Source of the DNA: Candidatus Electrothrix aarhusensis
Lineage (GTDB): Bacteria > Desulfobacterota > Desulfobulbia > Desulfobulbales > Desulfobulbaceae
DNA: 51,479 nucleotides
Assembly (NCBI GenBank): GCA_004028505.1
Contig: MTKO01000072.1
Coordinates: 1-51,479, forward strand
Direction: 5' to 3'
Below the pieces are notes generated by a model. That model was not told where the DNA came from. It saw only the letters and a list, made by a program, of their open reading frames with translations, and did not search any database. This document shows, in pieces, positions 10,110-18,492 of this stretch (position 1 is the first letter of the stretch; each line of letters begins with the position of its first letter). Position numbers and translations under genes: made by a program.

Positions 10110-10685
10110 ATGTTGATGAATTCAGGAAGGTTATTTCAGTGCCCCCGCTTGGTGACGATTATGCTCTTATTAGGGCTGAGTTTTTCTGGCTCTGCTTTTG
10201 CCCAGTCTGACTATGAACAGCATGAACAGCAGCCCGTTCAATATGTTTTTTCCGTTGCAGGGCGTTTCGGTTTGGGGGGCATGGTGAATTCGGTGAATTA
10301 CGGTGCAGGGCCGACAGCAGAGTACTGGTTTACCGAGCATGTTGGCGCAATGTGTACTCTGGGAGTAACCGGCGATTTTAAAACCACATCACTTCGCGGG
10401 CATTACATGTTTAATTCACTTGTTGTGATGAGCGCCTTTGCCATGAGGCCTTATCTGGGGGTCGGTTATGCACATGTCGAAGCAGATAGGACACATAGGG
10501 GGATTCATTTCGAAGCCGAGGAGGACGGATTTGAAGGATATGCTGGCATTATGCATAATGCGAAGTGGCTTCATGAAAATCTTTTTTTTCGTGGGGAAAT
10601 TGGAGCATCAGCATATGATATGGCGTTGCCCGATGATGATTTAAGCAATTTTACAGCTAATTTTGGGCTTTCCCTGCTTTTTTAA
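10110..10685 (+). CDS. Predicted outer-membrane beta-barrel protein
   Basis: This is a 191-residue secreted protein with a signal peptide cleaved near SGSAFAQ (about residue 32). The mature part alternates polar and hydrophobic residues in short strands, with aromatic girdle residues, and ends in the strand NFGLSLLF, whose terminal Phe is the classic outer-membrane assembly signal. GYAHVEADR and GYAGIMHNAKW resemble strands of small OmpA/OmpW-type barrels. The ribosome-binding site is AAGGAG before ATG. No function can be assigned. A perfect hairpin follows the stop. Confidence 0.7.
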   Translation: MLMNSGRLFQCPRLVTIMLLLGLSFSGSAFAQSDYEQHEQQPVQYVFSVAGRFGLGGMVNSVNYGAGPTAEYWFTEHVGAMCTLGVTGDFKTTSLRGHYMFNSLVVMSAFAMRPYLGVGYAHVEADRTHRGIHFEAEEDGFEGYAGIMHNAKWLHENLFFRGEIGASAYDMALPDDDLSNFTANFGLSLLF

Positions 10686-10702
10686 GGCTCCACGTTGTGT
10701 CT

Positions 10703-10723
10703 CGGCAGAGAATGTCTCTGCCG
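10703..10723 (+). terminator. Perfect hairpin downstream of the OMP gene
   Basis: CGGCAGAGA and TCTCTGCCG form a perfect nine-base-pair stem with an ATG loop, 18 bases past the stop. The T tract is weak (ATTTCAT), so it may terminate inefficiently or act as an mRNA stabiliser. Confidence 0.55.
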
Positions 10724-10900
10724 ATTTCATCAAGAATTTCTGTTTGATTAGAGGGCGTTTCCCAGAGTAGGTGCAGCTAGGGGAATGCGTGCTACTATGA
10801 TATTTCCCTGTAATCCCTCTTCTTTTCTTCGTTATAGATAAAGAGGAAATATTCATTCAGCAGGGCTTGGTGCCTTCATTGCTGAATAAAGAGAGGCGGG

Positions 10901-11416
10901 TTACAGATGGCTTCCCGTTTTTTTAACAGCCGCAGCGTAATCATCTTCGTAATAGGGTTGCCCGTTACATTCTTTTTGCAATTGAGCGGCATTCTTCTTA
11001 TACGGAGCACTCATTTCGTTATACCCTGCTTCCATCTTTTTCAGCTCTTCGAGCTTTTTGTTGTACAGTTCAACCTGCTGATTATATTCACCAACATTTT
11101 TTTTTCCTTCGTCTTCTAGTTTGTCCTTGTTTTCCTTTAAGGATGCCGCAAGGTTACTGACTTCGTTGTTGAGAGTATCAAACTCTTTTTTGGAACCGCT
11201 GATTTTTGCATACTCTTCGTCAATTTTTGATTTGAGTGTTATGCATGCTTCAAGCATTCCCCGGGTTAGGGCTCCTTCACCGGTTTTTGTCTTTCGATAC
11301 TTGCGCTCTGATTTTTTTGTGTCTGCATTTAAGGCTTCAGCTGAGGCGGTGTGGAAGCTCGGGGCTATGATAATCAAGGAGATAACACTAGCGAGTAAGA
11401 GTTGCGTTGTGGACAT
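10901..11416 (-). CDS. Periplasmic coiled-coil protein, paralogue A flanking dut
   Basis: This is a 171-residue exported protein of unknown function. A signal peptide (LLLASVISLIIIAPS, cleaved near TASAEA) is followed by a Lys/Glu-rich body of long helices with heptad-like spacing, about residues 55-150. It has two Cys, one in MLEACITL and one in LQKECNGQPYYEDDY, which could form a disulfide. The paralogue at 12099-12622 shares GALT..M.EAC...K near the N terminus and ECN.QPYYEDDY near the C terminus. It lies on the same strand as dut, 201 bases past dut's stop. I do not recognise a named family. Confidence 0.75.
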   Translation of the reverse strand: MSTTQLLLASVISLIIIAPSFHTASAEALNADTKKSERKYRKTKTGEGALTRGMLEACITLKSKIDEEYAKISGSKKEFDTLNNEVSNLAASLKENKDKLEDEGKKNVGEYNQQVELYNKKLEELKKMEAGYNEMSAPYKKNAAQLQKECNGQPYYEDDYAAAVKKTGSHL

Positions 11417-11617
11417 ATGGGAGGCTCCTTTTTTGTTGTAGAATTGTGATCTAGCCTATAGTTTTGATATCTTTTTAGATTTCTCTTTATTCATTTCCTG
11501 CTGGAGATGCGGAAAAGAGCGAGGGTAAGAAAGCTGATATCTCTACCATAAAGTTTCGTCTCGCATGACCTTTCGGCAGGGAAAATCGTTATGTTACCAA
11601 ATCGAATCGGTTGCTGG

Positions 11618-12073
11618 TTACATGCCAGTATGCCCAAACCCTCCATGTCCTCGCTCTGTTTTCCCCAGCGCCTGCACTTGCTGTAATTGGGCTTGGCATA
11701 CCGGGGCAAGAATCAGTTGGGCAATGCGATCACCCCGTTGAACAGTAAAAGGGGCGTTGCCGAGGTTAATCAGACCAATCTTGACCTCGCCTCGGTAGTC
11801 GGCATCTATAGTGCCCGGCGCATTAACGACTGTGACACCGTGCTTTATTGCCAAGCCGGATCTCGGGCGTACCTGTATTTCAAAACCTTCTGGCAGGGCG
11901 ATAGCAAATCCCGTGGGAAAAAGTTTGATTTCTCCGGGCTGAAGTACGGAGTCTTCAGCTATTGCCGCCGCTGCATCCATACCCGCTGCCTGCTTGGTTG
12001 CGTAGGCTGGTAATGAGAGATCCCGACAACTGTCGGGATCAAGCCAGCAAAACTGTACGTCTATCAATGCCAT
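11618..12073 (-). CDS. dut: Deoxyuridine 5'-triphosphate nucleotidohydrolase (dUTPase)
   Basis: Dut hydrolyses dUTP to dUMP and pyrophosphate, keeping uracil out of DNA and supplying dUMP for thymidylate synthesis. The five trimeric dUTPase motifs are in order: AGMDAAA (motif 1), [11 protein letters not shown] (motif 2), [11 protein letters not shown] with the catalytic Asp (motif 3), [10 protein letters not shown] (motif 4) and the C-terminal [10 protein letters not shown] (motif 5, normally G-x-GG-F-G-S-T-G; here His replaces Ser). The length of 151 residues is normal. A 22-base palindrome lies within the first codons. It is sandwiched between two paralogous coiled-coil genes on the same strand, probably one transcription unit. 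Confidence 0.97.
   Translation of the reverse strand: MALIDVQFCWLDPDSCRDLSLPAYATKQAAGMDAAAAIAEDSVLQPGEIKLFPTGFAIALPEGFEIQVRPRSGLAIKHGVTVVNAPGTIDADYRGEVKIGLINLGNAPFTVQRGDRIAQLILAPVCQAQLQQVQALGKTERGHGGFGHTGM
12019..12040. repeat. Perfect palindrome inside the 5' part of dut
   Basis: GATCCCGACA and TGTCGGGATC form a ten-base-pair stem with a two-base centre. In dut it encodes part of the short N-terminal stretch DPDSCRD before the conserved LPAYAT. It may be a REP-like sequence captured in the coding region, or a hairpin affecting translation. Confidence 0.6.
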
Positions 12074-12098
12074 ATTTTTTTAAGGAATTGTTTTGACC

Positions 12099-12622
12099 TT
12101 ATAAACCACGACCCATTTTTTCTTCAATCGCTTTGTAATCGTCTTCGTAGTAGGGCTGATTATTACACTCCTGCTCAAATTTAACCTCTTTGTCTTTGTA
12201 TGGTTTGATCATGTCTTGGTACTTTTGGGTTCTTTTCTTTAAGATAGGAATTCTGGAGTTATACTCCTTTACCTTGGCCTGATATGCTCTTCGAGCGGCG
12301 CTGTTGTCGTTTTCGTCGAATTGCCCCTTGTTGTTTTTCAGGTAGGCTCCGAGATCTTTTACTTCATTATTCAGTTTCCCCAGCTCTTCCCTGAGGTTGT
12401 CCAAGTTAGCTGCGTCTTTTTCCATATCAATTTTCAGGACAACACAGGCCTCAATCATTTCCTTGGTTAATGCTCCCGGACCGTTATTCGTCTCTCTATA
12501 CTCCCGTGCCATCATGTCTGTGTCAATATCTGCATTTGGTGCTGGTGCAGCTGCGTGAATACCAGATGGTGAGATTATACTGATAAGGCTAGTAGGCCTA
12601 ACTTTAATGAAGTTTTCTGCAT
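12099..12622 (-). CDS. Periplasmic coiled-coil protein, paralogue B flanking dut (frameshift in signal peptide)
   Basis: This is a paralogue of the protein at 10901-11416. The open body (residues from MMAREYRET) has the same GALTKEMIEAC start, long Lys/Glu-rich helices, and the same C-terminal ECNNQPYYEDDY. An upstream ATG at 12622, after an AGAGGAAG ribosome-binding site, opens a signal peptide (MQKTSLKLGLLALSV). It meets a stop unless one base is added near 12576-12583, after which the frame reads IISPSGIHAAAPAPNADID into the body. The restored length is 174 residues, matching paralogue A (171). It ends 25 bases before dut's start and is probably co-transcribed. Function unknown; a periplasmic or envelope role is likely. 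Confidence 0.72.
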
Positions 12623-13027
12623 TTTCTTCCTCTTATATTGAATTCATCTAACTGCGATTCAAATTATTTCCAACGTGTATATTATATAACATAGATTTTG
12701 GTGAGATTCACAGGAAAACATACGGTCGGGCTAACATAGTCATGAGGTCCTTTATGGGAGTAAACTCAAGAGCTGAACATGGTGCCAGGAAAGAGAAATG
12801 CTCTTCTCGTAGATTCAAATGAAAGACTGGACAATTATTATAGATACTTTATATTGCTTGTCTGCTGAGTTTATGCAACTCCTTTCCAAGGAGAGTTAGA
12901 CAGAGTCAGTTTGTCCTTTTTTGGGTGTGAAAAAAATAAAGAAGATTGGTGACGAAAAAGGTGCTGAGAAAATGGCTTTTTTCGATGAAAGAAGAAACGA
13001 GATTCTGTTGCAGCAGAAGAGAACGAT
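12623..13027. other. 405-base divergent intergenic region
   Basis: This lies between the start of coiled-coil gene B (minus) and the zinc-ribbon gene (plus). It is AT-rich near 12660-12720, suited to promoters in both directions. I see no gene with a plausible ribosome-binding site, no strong hairpin and no repeat. Confidence 0.5.
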
Positions 13028-13968
13028 ATGAAATGCCCTGAATGCGGTGTTGAGCAAAAAAAAGATGTCGAACGTCGCTGCCGCTGTGGCTATCAGTTTA
13101 TCTTTCATGCGAGAAACGCTCAGGGGATGACAGATGCGAAATTCTTCAATCTACTTCGGAGGGCCGGAGGGAACGGACAGTTTTATTTTAGCTTTCCTCA
13201 GCTTTACAGTGCTTGGTGTCAACAGGATGCCGAGGAAAGAATTTACTTGTTACGGAAAAAACTCGCAGGTGTCGGAGTTTTTTTGCTCACTCTTTGTATC
13301 TTCTTTTTTCTCTTGTTTGGCTGGATAGGCGGAGTGCTGAGCCTGATCCTGTTGGTTGGCCCTTGGCTGTTGATTCGGCAGTATCGTCGACAGCTACCAC
13401 CTGATTTAGGGACGTTGAAAATACTGCTCAAGCAATGGCAGGCAGGTCATGGAGGGGGGGACGAGATGCTGTTGATTCGTCCGAGCCTGCATGAGCCGCC
13501 ACTTGATTTTTCAGAAAAGGATCTTTTTGACTATGGAGTTGAGCGGATCATTATTGTCGAACGCCCACTTTTGGTGGATTTGCTGGTCAAGAACGGGTTT
13601 CATGCTGATCAAAATGCTCTTATTTTTTCACGGGACGGTTATCCGGCCTATATTGTTCAACGTGCCCAGGAAATACTCAAAGAGAGATCCTTGTTACCTA
13701 TTTACCTGCTGCATGATGCCAGTGAGACGGGGATGGCGATGTCCGAGAAAAATAAATTGTCGGGTCGTACAGTCATTGATCTCGGCATCAGGCCGGAACA
13801 TTTAGAGAAAATGCATTTCTCTATGCATTGCAATTGCAGAGAAACGGCTATAAGGCACCACTGGATATTCTTCCCTATCCTGTTTTAGCGACAATATGTG
13901 GCGAGGCTGTACGAAAAAACAGTACGCTGCTTGAGGTGTTGGAGCAATGGGATACTCAAAGAGTGTGA
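13028..13968 (+). CDS. Zinc-ribbon membrane protein of unknown function (one frameshift)
   Basis: I do not recognise a named family. Residues 1-22 form a zinc ribbon (CPECG, then CRCG, giving four Cys ligands). Residues ~80-120 hold two strongly hydrophobic membrane segments (VGVFLLTLCIFFFLLFGW and GVLSLILLVGPWLLI). The C-terminal ~190 residues are soluble and include VERIIIVERPLLVDLLVKNG, FSRDGYPAYIV and LLPIYLLHDASETG, a toprim- or Rossmann-like pattern of hydrophobic strands and acidic turns. One base missing in the A run at 13808-13811 ends the frame early; adding it reads on through NAFLYALQLQRNGYK to TGA at 13968 (313 residues). It lies 75 bases upstream of the asparagine-synthetase-like gene on the same strand, so the two are probably an operon. 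Confidence 0.7.
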
Positions 13969-14043
13969 AAAAGAGCGGGAGTCCTCTCTTGTGATGCAAC
14001 GAGATAGAGTCGGGAAAAAGACTACACGCAGTTAGGGAGTGCA

Positions 14044-15755
14044 ATGGGAGCAATTTTTGGTTTTTCCGGTTGGAGTGGGAAAAAAAATCGAGCTATGGCA
14101 GATGTTCTGAGTCATCGGGGAACGCCTCCGGCTCGGACCCACGCCTCAATCCGTTCAACGGCCTGTTGGCTTCCTTCCCATTCAAATCACGGAGGTATCA
14201 TTGAGCATCGAGGGCAGGTTGTTGCCCTTGCTGGCCGTCTTTGTGTAGATCAAAAAAAAAACATATGCCACCTCTTCTGCGAAATTACCGGGAGAAAGGC
14301 ATGGGTTTTGTTCGAGATCTGCGAGGTGCCTATGTGCTTGCCGTGCTGGATGGGGACCGTATACATCTTGCACGAGATCCTGCCGGGCTCCGTACGATCT
14401 ATTACGGATTATACAACGATCGGTTTATCTTTGCCGTTGAACCTCAGGGGATTTGGGCTTGGTCTGGTTTTGCTCGTAACCTGCGACCGGCAGCTGTGGC
14501 ACAGTATCTTGCCTATGGCTTTGTGCCTGGCAAGGAGACCATGCTGGAGAATCTCTGGGAATTGCCTCCGGGGCATACCGTGACCTTTGCTCGGGGAAAG
14601 GTGGAGCCACCGCGCTGTTTTTTTGCTCCAGAACAGGTGGGCAAGGAGGAAAGGAGCGAGCAGGAATGGGCAACGGAATTCGCCTCGCTTCACGGGCAGG
14701 TTCTTGCTGATCAGTTGCCTGCCGATGATTCTGTTGGCCTTTTTCTTTCCGGGGGGCTCGGCTCTGCTGCGATCGGTGCAGAAGTTCTTCGTCAAGGGCG
14801 GAAAAAAATATCGAGCTGGTCGATCTGCTTTAACGACGACCAAAGAGGTATGGAGCACGCCGGAGCCGTTGCTGATCATATCGGTACTGATCACCGGAAA
14901 ATTCTGATGCAGCCAAAGGATTTCTTGAAGAGTCTTGGTGAGGCTGTGCTTGTGGCAGATGAGCCTGTTGGTGATCCGTCATCAGTGCTCATGTACATGC
15001 TTTCCGCAATTGCCGCCGAGGAGGTGGAATACGTCCTGAATGGAGCGGGCAGTTCTTTGGTCTTTGGCGGCACGCATATGCTTCCTGTGTTGCTGAAACA
15101 TTGGTACGGGGGAATGAAGCAGGGGCCTTTTTTTCGTGAGCAGGCATACCTTTCTTCCTGTTGTGGAGCCTATGATGATTTGAACGCTTTGCTTACTCCA
15201 GAATGGCGCAGTTTGTATAATACGCATGAGGCTCTTGATGGGGTTTTAACGCCTTTTTTTCAGGCCGGTCGAGCAGGAACTTTTCTCGATATGCTTTCTG
15301 CTGCGAATATTCAGCTGAAGGGCGGACATATGCAGCTTCCGTTGATGGAAAGAATGACCGGCGCACATGGACTGACCTCACTCTCTCCCTTATTTGATGA
15401 ACGGTTGATTGAGATGAGTTTTTGCATGCCTTCTGCTTTAAAAATCAGTCGAGGCATTGAAAAAAGGATTATTCGCCAGGCTTATAACAAGTTTTTGCCG
15501 GAAAATATTATTGAGCAACCCAAGAGTGGGACAGGCTTTCCAGACCATTTTTGGTTGCGTAGAGAGTGTAAGAAATATGCTCGTAAGATACTGAATAGAA
15601 GGGTGATCAAGAAGGTTGGTATCTTTAATCCGGATAGGATCGAAGAGCTGCTTGCGCTTAGACCTGAACATACCTTGCCCCGGCATGAACGTGCTTTGTG
15701 GCTCTTGATAACCTTTGAGTTGTGGCGGCGGAAGGTGCTCAATGAAAAAACATAA
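14044..15755 (+). CDS. Asparagine synthetase-like protein lacking signature catalytic residues (one frameshift)
   Basis: AsnB-type enzymes take ammonia from glutamine with an N-terminal Cys and adenylate a carboxylate in the C-terminal domain. The two-domain fold is recognisable: an N-terminal Ntn domain (IFGFSG, LSHRGTPPA, RDLRGAYVLAVLD, RDPAGLRTIYY) and a synthetase domain (GLFLSGGLGSAA, MLSAIAAEEVEYVLNGAGSS, LSPLFDERLIEMSF). Two key residues are absent. The N terminus is M-G-A-I-F-G instead of M-C-G-I-F-G, so there is no nucleophile. The ATP pyrophosphatase loop is SGGLGS instead of SGGLDS (codon GGC where Asp would be GAC). One base missing in the ten-A run at 14252-14261 splits the frame; restored length is 570 residues. 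The role is unknown. Comparable homologues include beta-lactam and lasso-peptide cyclases, which also lack the Cys but keep the Asp. Confidence 0.8.
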
Positions 15756-15800
15756 ATATTTCTTGCGGTAAAAGAGGGTAGATTGCTGCCGAAAAAAAGG

Positions 15801-15838
15801 CGGATAAGGAGATGCTTTCCTCTTTGTCCGTTTTTTTT
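15801..15838 (+). terminator. Rho-independent terminator after the asparagine synthetase-like gene
   Basis: CGGATAAGGAG pairs imperfectly with CTCTTTGTCCG around a short loop and is followed by eight T residues, 46 bases after the stop. It closes the zinc-ribbon/AsnB-like unit. Confidence 0.8.
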
Positions 15839-15984
15839 ATTGCGTTACAGTTAACTTATTGAATAATCTTTCTTAGTGAAAGTAGATATTGTTTTTCAGG
15901 GAAAAGTGAAGTATAATTTTTTTTTACCATGTTGTATTATTGGTGTCGTAAATTGAACTTTTTCGTTGAGGCAATGTTTGCGTT

Positions 15985-16263
15985 ATGGAAGAAAAAAATA
16001 TAAATTGCTGGGAATTTAAGAAATGTGGAAGAGAACCCGGTGGAGAGAATGTATCTGTGGACGGAGTTTGTCCGGCTGCTATTGAATCCAGAGCAAACGG
16101 TATTCATCAAGGTAAGAATGGCGGACGCTGCTGTTGGGTAATTAGTGATTCTTATTGTACGATTAGTGAGAAAGGTGATCTTACTGGTAAATTTCTTGAA
16201 TGCCGCAATTGTGAATTTTATGGTATAGTTAAAGATTCTAGCAATTTGCTTGTTGTTGCCTAG
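15985..16263 (+). CDS. Two-CW domain cysteine-rich protein, copy 1
   Basis: This is a 92-residue cytoplasmic protein with two Cys-Trp motifs: NCWEFKKCGRE near the start and GRCCWVI in the middle, plus ECRNCEFYGIV near the end. The spacing of nine or so cysteines suggests metal or Fe-S binding, though this has not been shown. A close paralogue lies at 43199-43480, 27 kb away, with the same order (NCWEFKGCGRE, GVCPAA/GLCPAA, GKNGGRCCWV, CHECNFY). Small two-CW proteins are widespread in sulfate reducers and related bacteria; their function is unknown to me. Its stop codon is the first three bases of a hairpin-forming repeat. Confidence 0.82.
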   Translation: MEEKNINCWEFKKCGREPGGENVSVDGVCPAAIESRANGIHQGKNGGRCCWVISDSYCTISEKGDLTGKFLECRNCEFYGIVKDSSNLLVVA

Positions 16264-16368
16264 TGCTTAGTCATAGCTAAGTTTTAGGGTTGTTGTCTTA
16301 AGGTAAGCCCCGAAGACTAATCGGGGGCGACACGTTTAACCCTAAATTTTAGACTTTACTAAGCACTA
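16261..16368. repeat. 108-base hairpin element with 31-base terminal inverted repeats
   Basis: The ends (16261-16291 and 16338-16368) are inverted copies sharing TAGTGCTTAGT at the outside and AACCCTAAA-type sequence at the inside, with a few mismatches. Inside is a second hairpin, GCCCCGA with TCGGGGGC. The left end starts exactly at the TAG stop of the two-CW gene. It could be a MITE-like element or a long terminator stem. Confidence 0.65.
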
Positions 16369-16451
16369 GAGTGTTTTTAAAATGGGACGCAGGTGTTCCC
16401 CTTGGTGTATTTATGTGACAGGTTAATTTGTTATAGGAAAGGGTATTTGAG

Positions 16452-16483
16452 ATCCCGGTGTGAATACACCGGGATTTTTTTTT
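16452..16483 (+). terminator. Rho-independent terminator
   Basis: ATCCCGGTGT and ACACCGGGAT form a perfect ten-base-pair stem with a GAAT loop, followed by nine T residues. It is the nearest strong stop signal after the two-CW gene and isolates the following mltD-like gene. Confidence 0.85.
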
Positions 16484-16594
16484 GCCTGAGCGAGTGATGC
16501 CCTGTTTGCCCGTTTTCAGAAGGGGTGCCCAACTGGCGCAGATGAGCCGGTTGGGTTCTGAGAGTTGATGGAAAAAATACCTTTTTTCCCCTTC

Positions 16595-16624
16595 TTGCCT
16601 TTTTGTATAAAAATATTGTACAAT
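16595..16624 (+). promoter_or_regulatory. Predicted sigma-70 type promoter of the mltD-like gene
   Basis: A TTGCCT box (16595-16600) is separated by 18 bases from TACAAT (16619-16624). The expected start point is about 90 bases upstream of the ATG. Confidence 0.4.
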
Positions 16625-16719
16625 GGGAAATGAGTAGTGGATAGTAGTGGATGTGGGAATAACTGGGGCGCTGTCGCAAGGCTGGACGGCTCTGCTATGG
16701 ATTATAACGCGGTGTACCG

Positions 16720-18252
16720 ATGCCTATCATGATAAGAAAAATAACATGCCTGCTTCTGTTTAGTCTCACTTTTTTGCTGATTGATGGACGCTGTGAGGCT
16801 GGCTCCCGATTTCCGATTTATCAGATTATCGCACCTAATGTGCAGTTTTGGGAAAAAATATACGGCATATATACGAGTAATCAAGGTGTATTGCATGATA
16901 AAAAAGATTTGAGCATTATCTATGCTGTTATAGATTTTGTACCGAGGAGAACCCCAGGAGCAGGCACTATTAATGCGCAGCTTGAAAAGATAGTCCGTAT
17001 GCGTCATGAAAAGATGCTTGAAAAATTTGCTGATGGCAGGACGCCGAGCACAGAAGAAGAAAAAAAAGTTTATACCCTTTTCAAGGGAAAGCAAAGGCCT
17101 GCTGTCTTTCGTGAGGCTTGTGAAAACATGCGGGTACAGACAGGTCTGAAAAATACCTTTCGTAAAGGAGTTATTCGTTCCGGGGCGTACATGCCACTCA
17201 TTAAAAAGATTATGAGGGCCCGAAACTTGCCTGTGGAGCTTGCTTATCTCCCCCATGTTGAATCCTCTTTCAATCTCAGTGCCCATTCCAAGGCCGCAGC
17301 TGTTGGTCTTTGGCAGTTTACCAAGCATACTGGGCGAGAATATATGACAATTAATGAACTGGTTGATGAGCGTTTTGACGTGTACCTCTCCAGTCTGGCG
17401 GCAGCACAGTTTCTTCAAGAAAATTACCGCCAGCTCGGCTCTTGGCCCTTAGCTCTGACTGCCTATAATTATGGTCGGGCCGGGATGGTACGCGCCCAGG
17501 AACAATGGGGTACCTATCCGAGAATTATTGCTAATCATCAGACCGGAATTTTTAAATTTGCTTCAAAGAATTTCTATTCGGAGTTTATAGCAGCTGTTCG
17601 TGTTGCCAGACGTTTGGAAAATGACCGTTCCCTTGTTAAAAATCGCCCTTGGATTAATGTTACCTTTCGTTTGCCTAAGTATGCTCCTGCAACAGAGCTG
17701 AGGAAATACTTTGGGATAAGTGAGGAAGAGTTTGAGCGGCTGAATCCGGCTATTCGAGGCTCGGCCCTTGAAGGGCGGAAATATATCCCGAAAGGGACCT
17801 TGGTTCGTCTACCAGCGACAAAACGTATCCGGAAACAGATAAAGAATATTCCTTCCCGACTGTTATATGCTCAGCAGGTTCGTGATAAAGAATACAAGGT
17901 CAAAAAAGGGGATACTGCTCTGAGTATTGCAATAAAATACAAGGTATCTTTGAAAGAACTTGTTCAGGCTAATGATTTGGGCAAGAAGGCAAAGGTACGC
18001 CTGGGGCAGACATTAAGGATTCCTGTCCCCGCTTCTGCTTCCACTCCCGTTGTTGCAGTGAAGTCCGTTTCCGCGAGCAGCAGCAAGGCAATGGTTACCT
18101 TGGAGGCCACCCCGAAAGAAAAGGTGCAGGTTAAGGGGAAGACGGATCTGCCGGTCCAAAAGGCAGCAAAGGTAAAGGAAGTTTCGCCAGCCCTTGCTGA
18201 CAGCGGTAACAGTATTCTCACCCTTAATAAGTTATCCAAAAGAACCCCGTAA
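16720..18252 (+). CDS. mltD: MltD-like membrane-bound lytic murein transglycosylase with LysM
   Basis: Lytic transglycosylases cleave the glycan strands of peptidoglycan, forming 1,6-anhydro ends. After a signal peptide (LLLFSLTFLLIDGRCEAG, residues ~9-27) comes a lead-in region, then an SLT domain from about residue 155. It contains the catalytic Glu in LPHVESSFN, followed by SKAAAVGLWQFTKHTGREY and ALTAYNYGRAG, all typical of the family. A LysM domain (YKVKKGDTALSIAIKYKV to VRLGQTLRIPVP, about residues 390-435) anchors it to peptidoglycan, and a Lys/Ala/Val-rich tail follows. The length (510 residues) matches MltD. There is no clear lipobox, unlike E. coli MltD. Confidence 0.92.
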   Translation: MPIMIRKITCLLLFSLTFLLIDGRCEAGSRFPIYQIIAPNVQFWEKIYGIYTSNQGVLHDKKDLSIIYAVIDFVPRRTPGAGTINAQLEKIVRMRHEKMLEKFADGRTPSTEEEKKVYTLFKGKQRPAVFREACENMRVQTGLKNTFRKGVIRSGAYMPLIKKIMRARNLPVELAYLPHVESSFNLSAHSKAAAVGLWQFTKHTGREYMTINELVDERFDVYLSSLAAAQFLQENYRQLGSWPLALTAYNYGRAGMVRAQEQWGTYPRIIANHQTGIFKFASKNFYSEFIAAVRVARRLENDRSLVKNRPWINVTFRLPKYAPATELRKYFGISEEEFERLNPAIRGSALEGRKYIPKGTLVRLPATKRIRKQIKNIPSRLLYAQQVRDKEYKVKKGDTALSIAIKYKVSLKELVQANDLGKKAKVRLGQTLRIPVPASASTPVVAVKSVSASSSKAMVTLEATPKEKVQVKGKTDLPVQKAAKVKEVSPALADSGNSILTLNKLSKRTP

Positions 18253-18492
18253 AGACGGTTTTGCTCCCGGAATGATAGCCTGTCCGAACTGGGATCGAAC
18301 CCGGCAGACCTCTCTGCGCCCATCCGGTTATTCCGCTCACCGAAAATATTTTTAACGCAACTTCGTATAATGATGCATTCCTCTGCCCAATCAGGTGCAA
18401 CTGTTACTCCGGCTCTACCACTCGGTACCTTAAAAACAGGAGGACGACTCAGTCGTTGGTCCTTTAGCTACTGCCCTGAAGAAAAGAGAATC

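Noticed and set aside
18280-18440. tRNA-like remnant on the minus strand: a GTTCGATCCC T-loop-like stretch near 18290 and a D-arm-like GGTACCGAGTGGTAGAGCC near 18410
   Set aside because: The two parts are about 140 bases apart, the T stem has mismatches, and there is no pairing acceptor stem or CCA, so no functional tRNA could be built.
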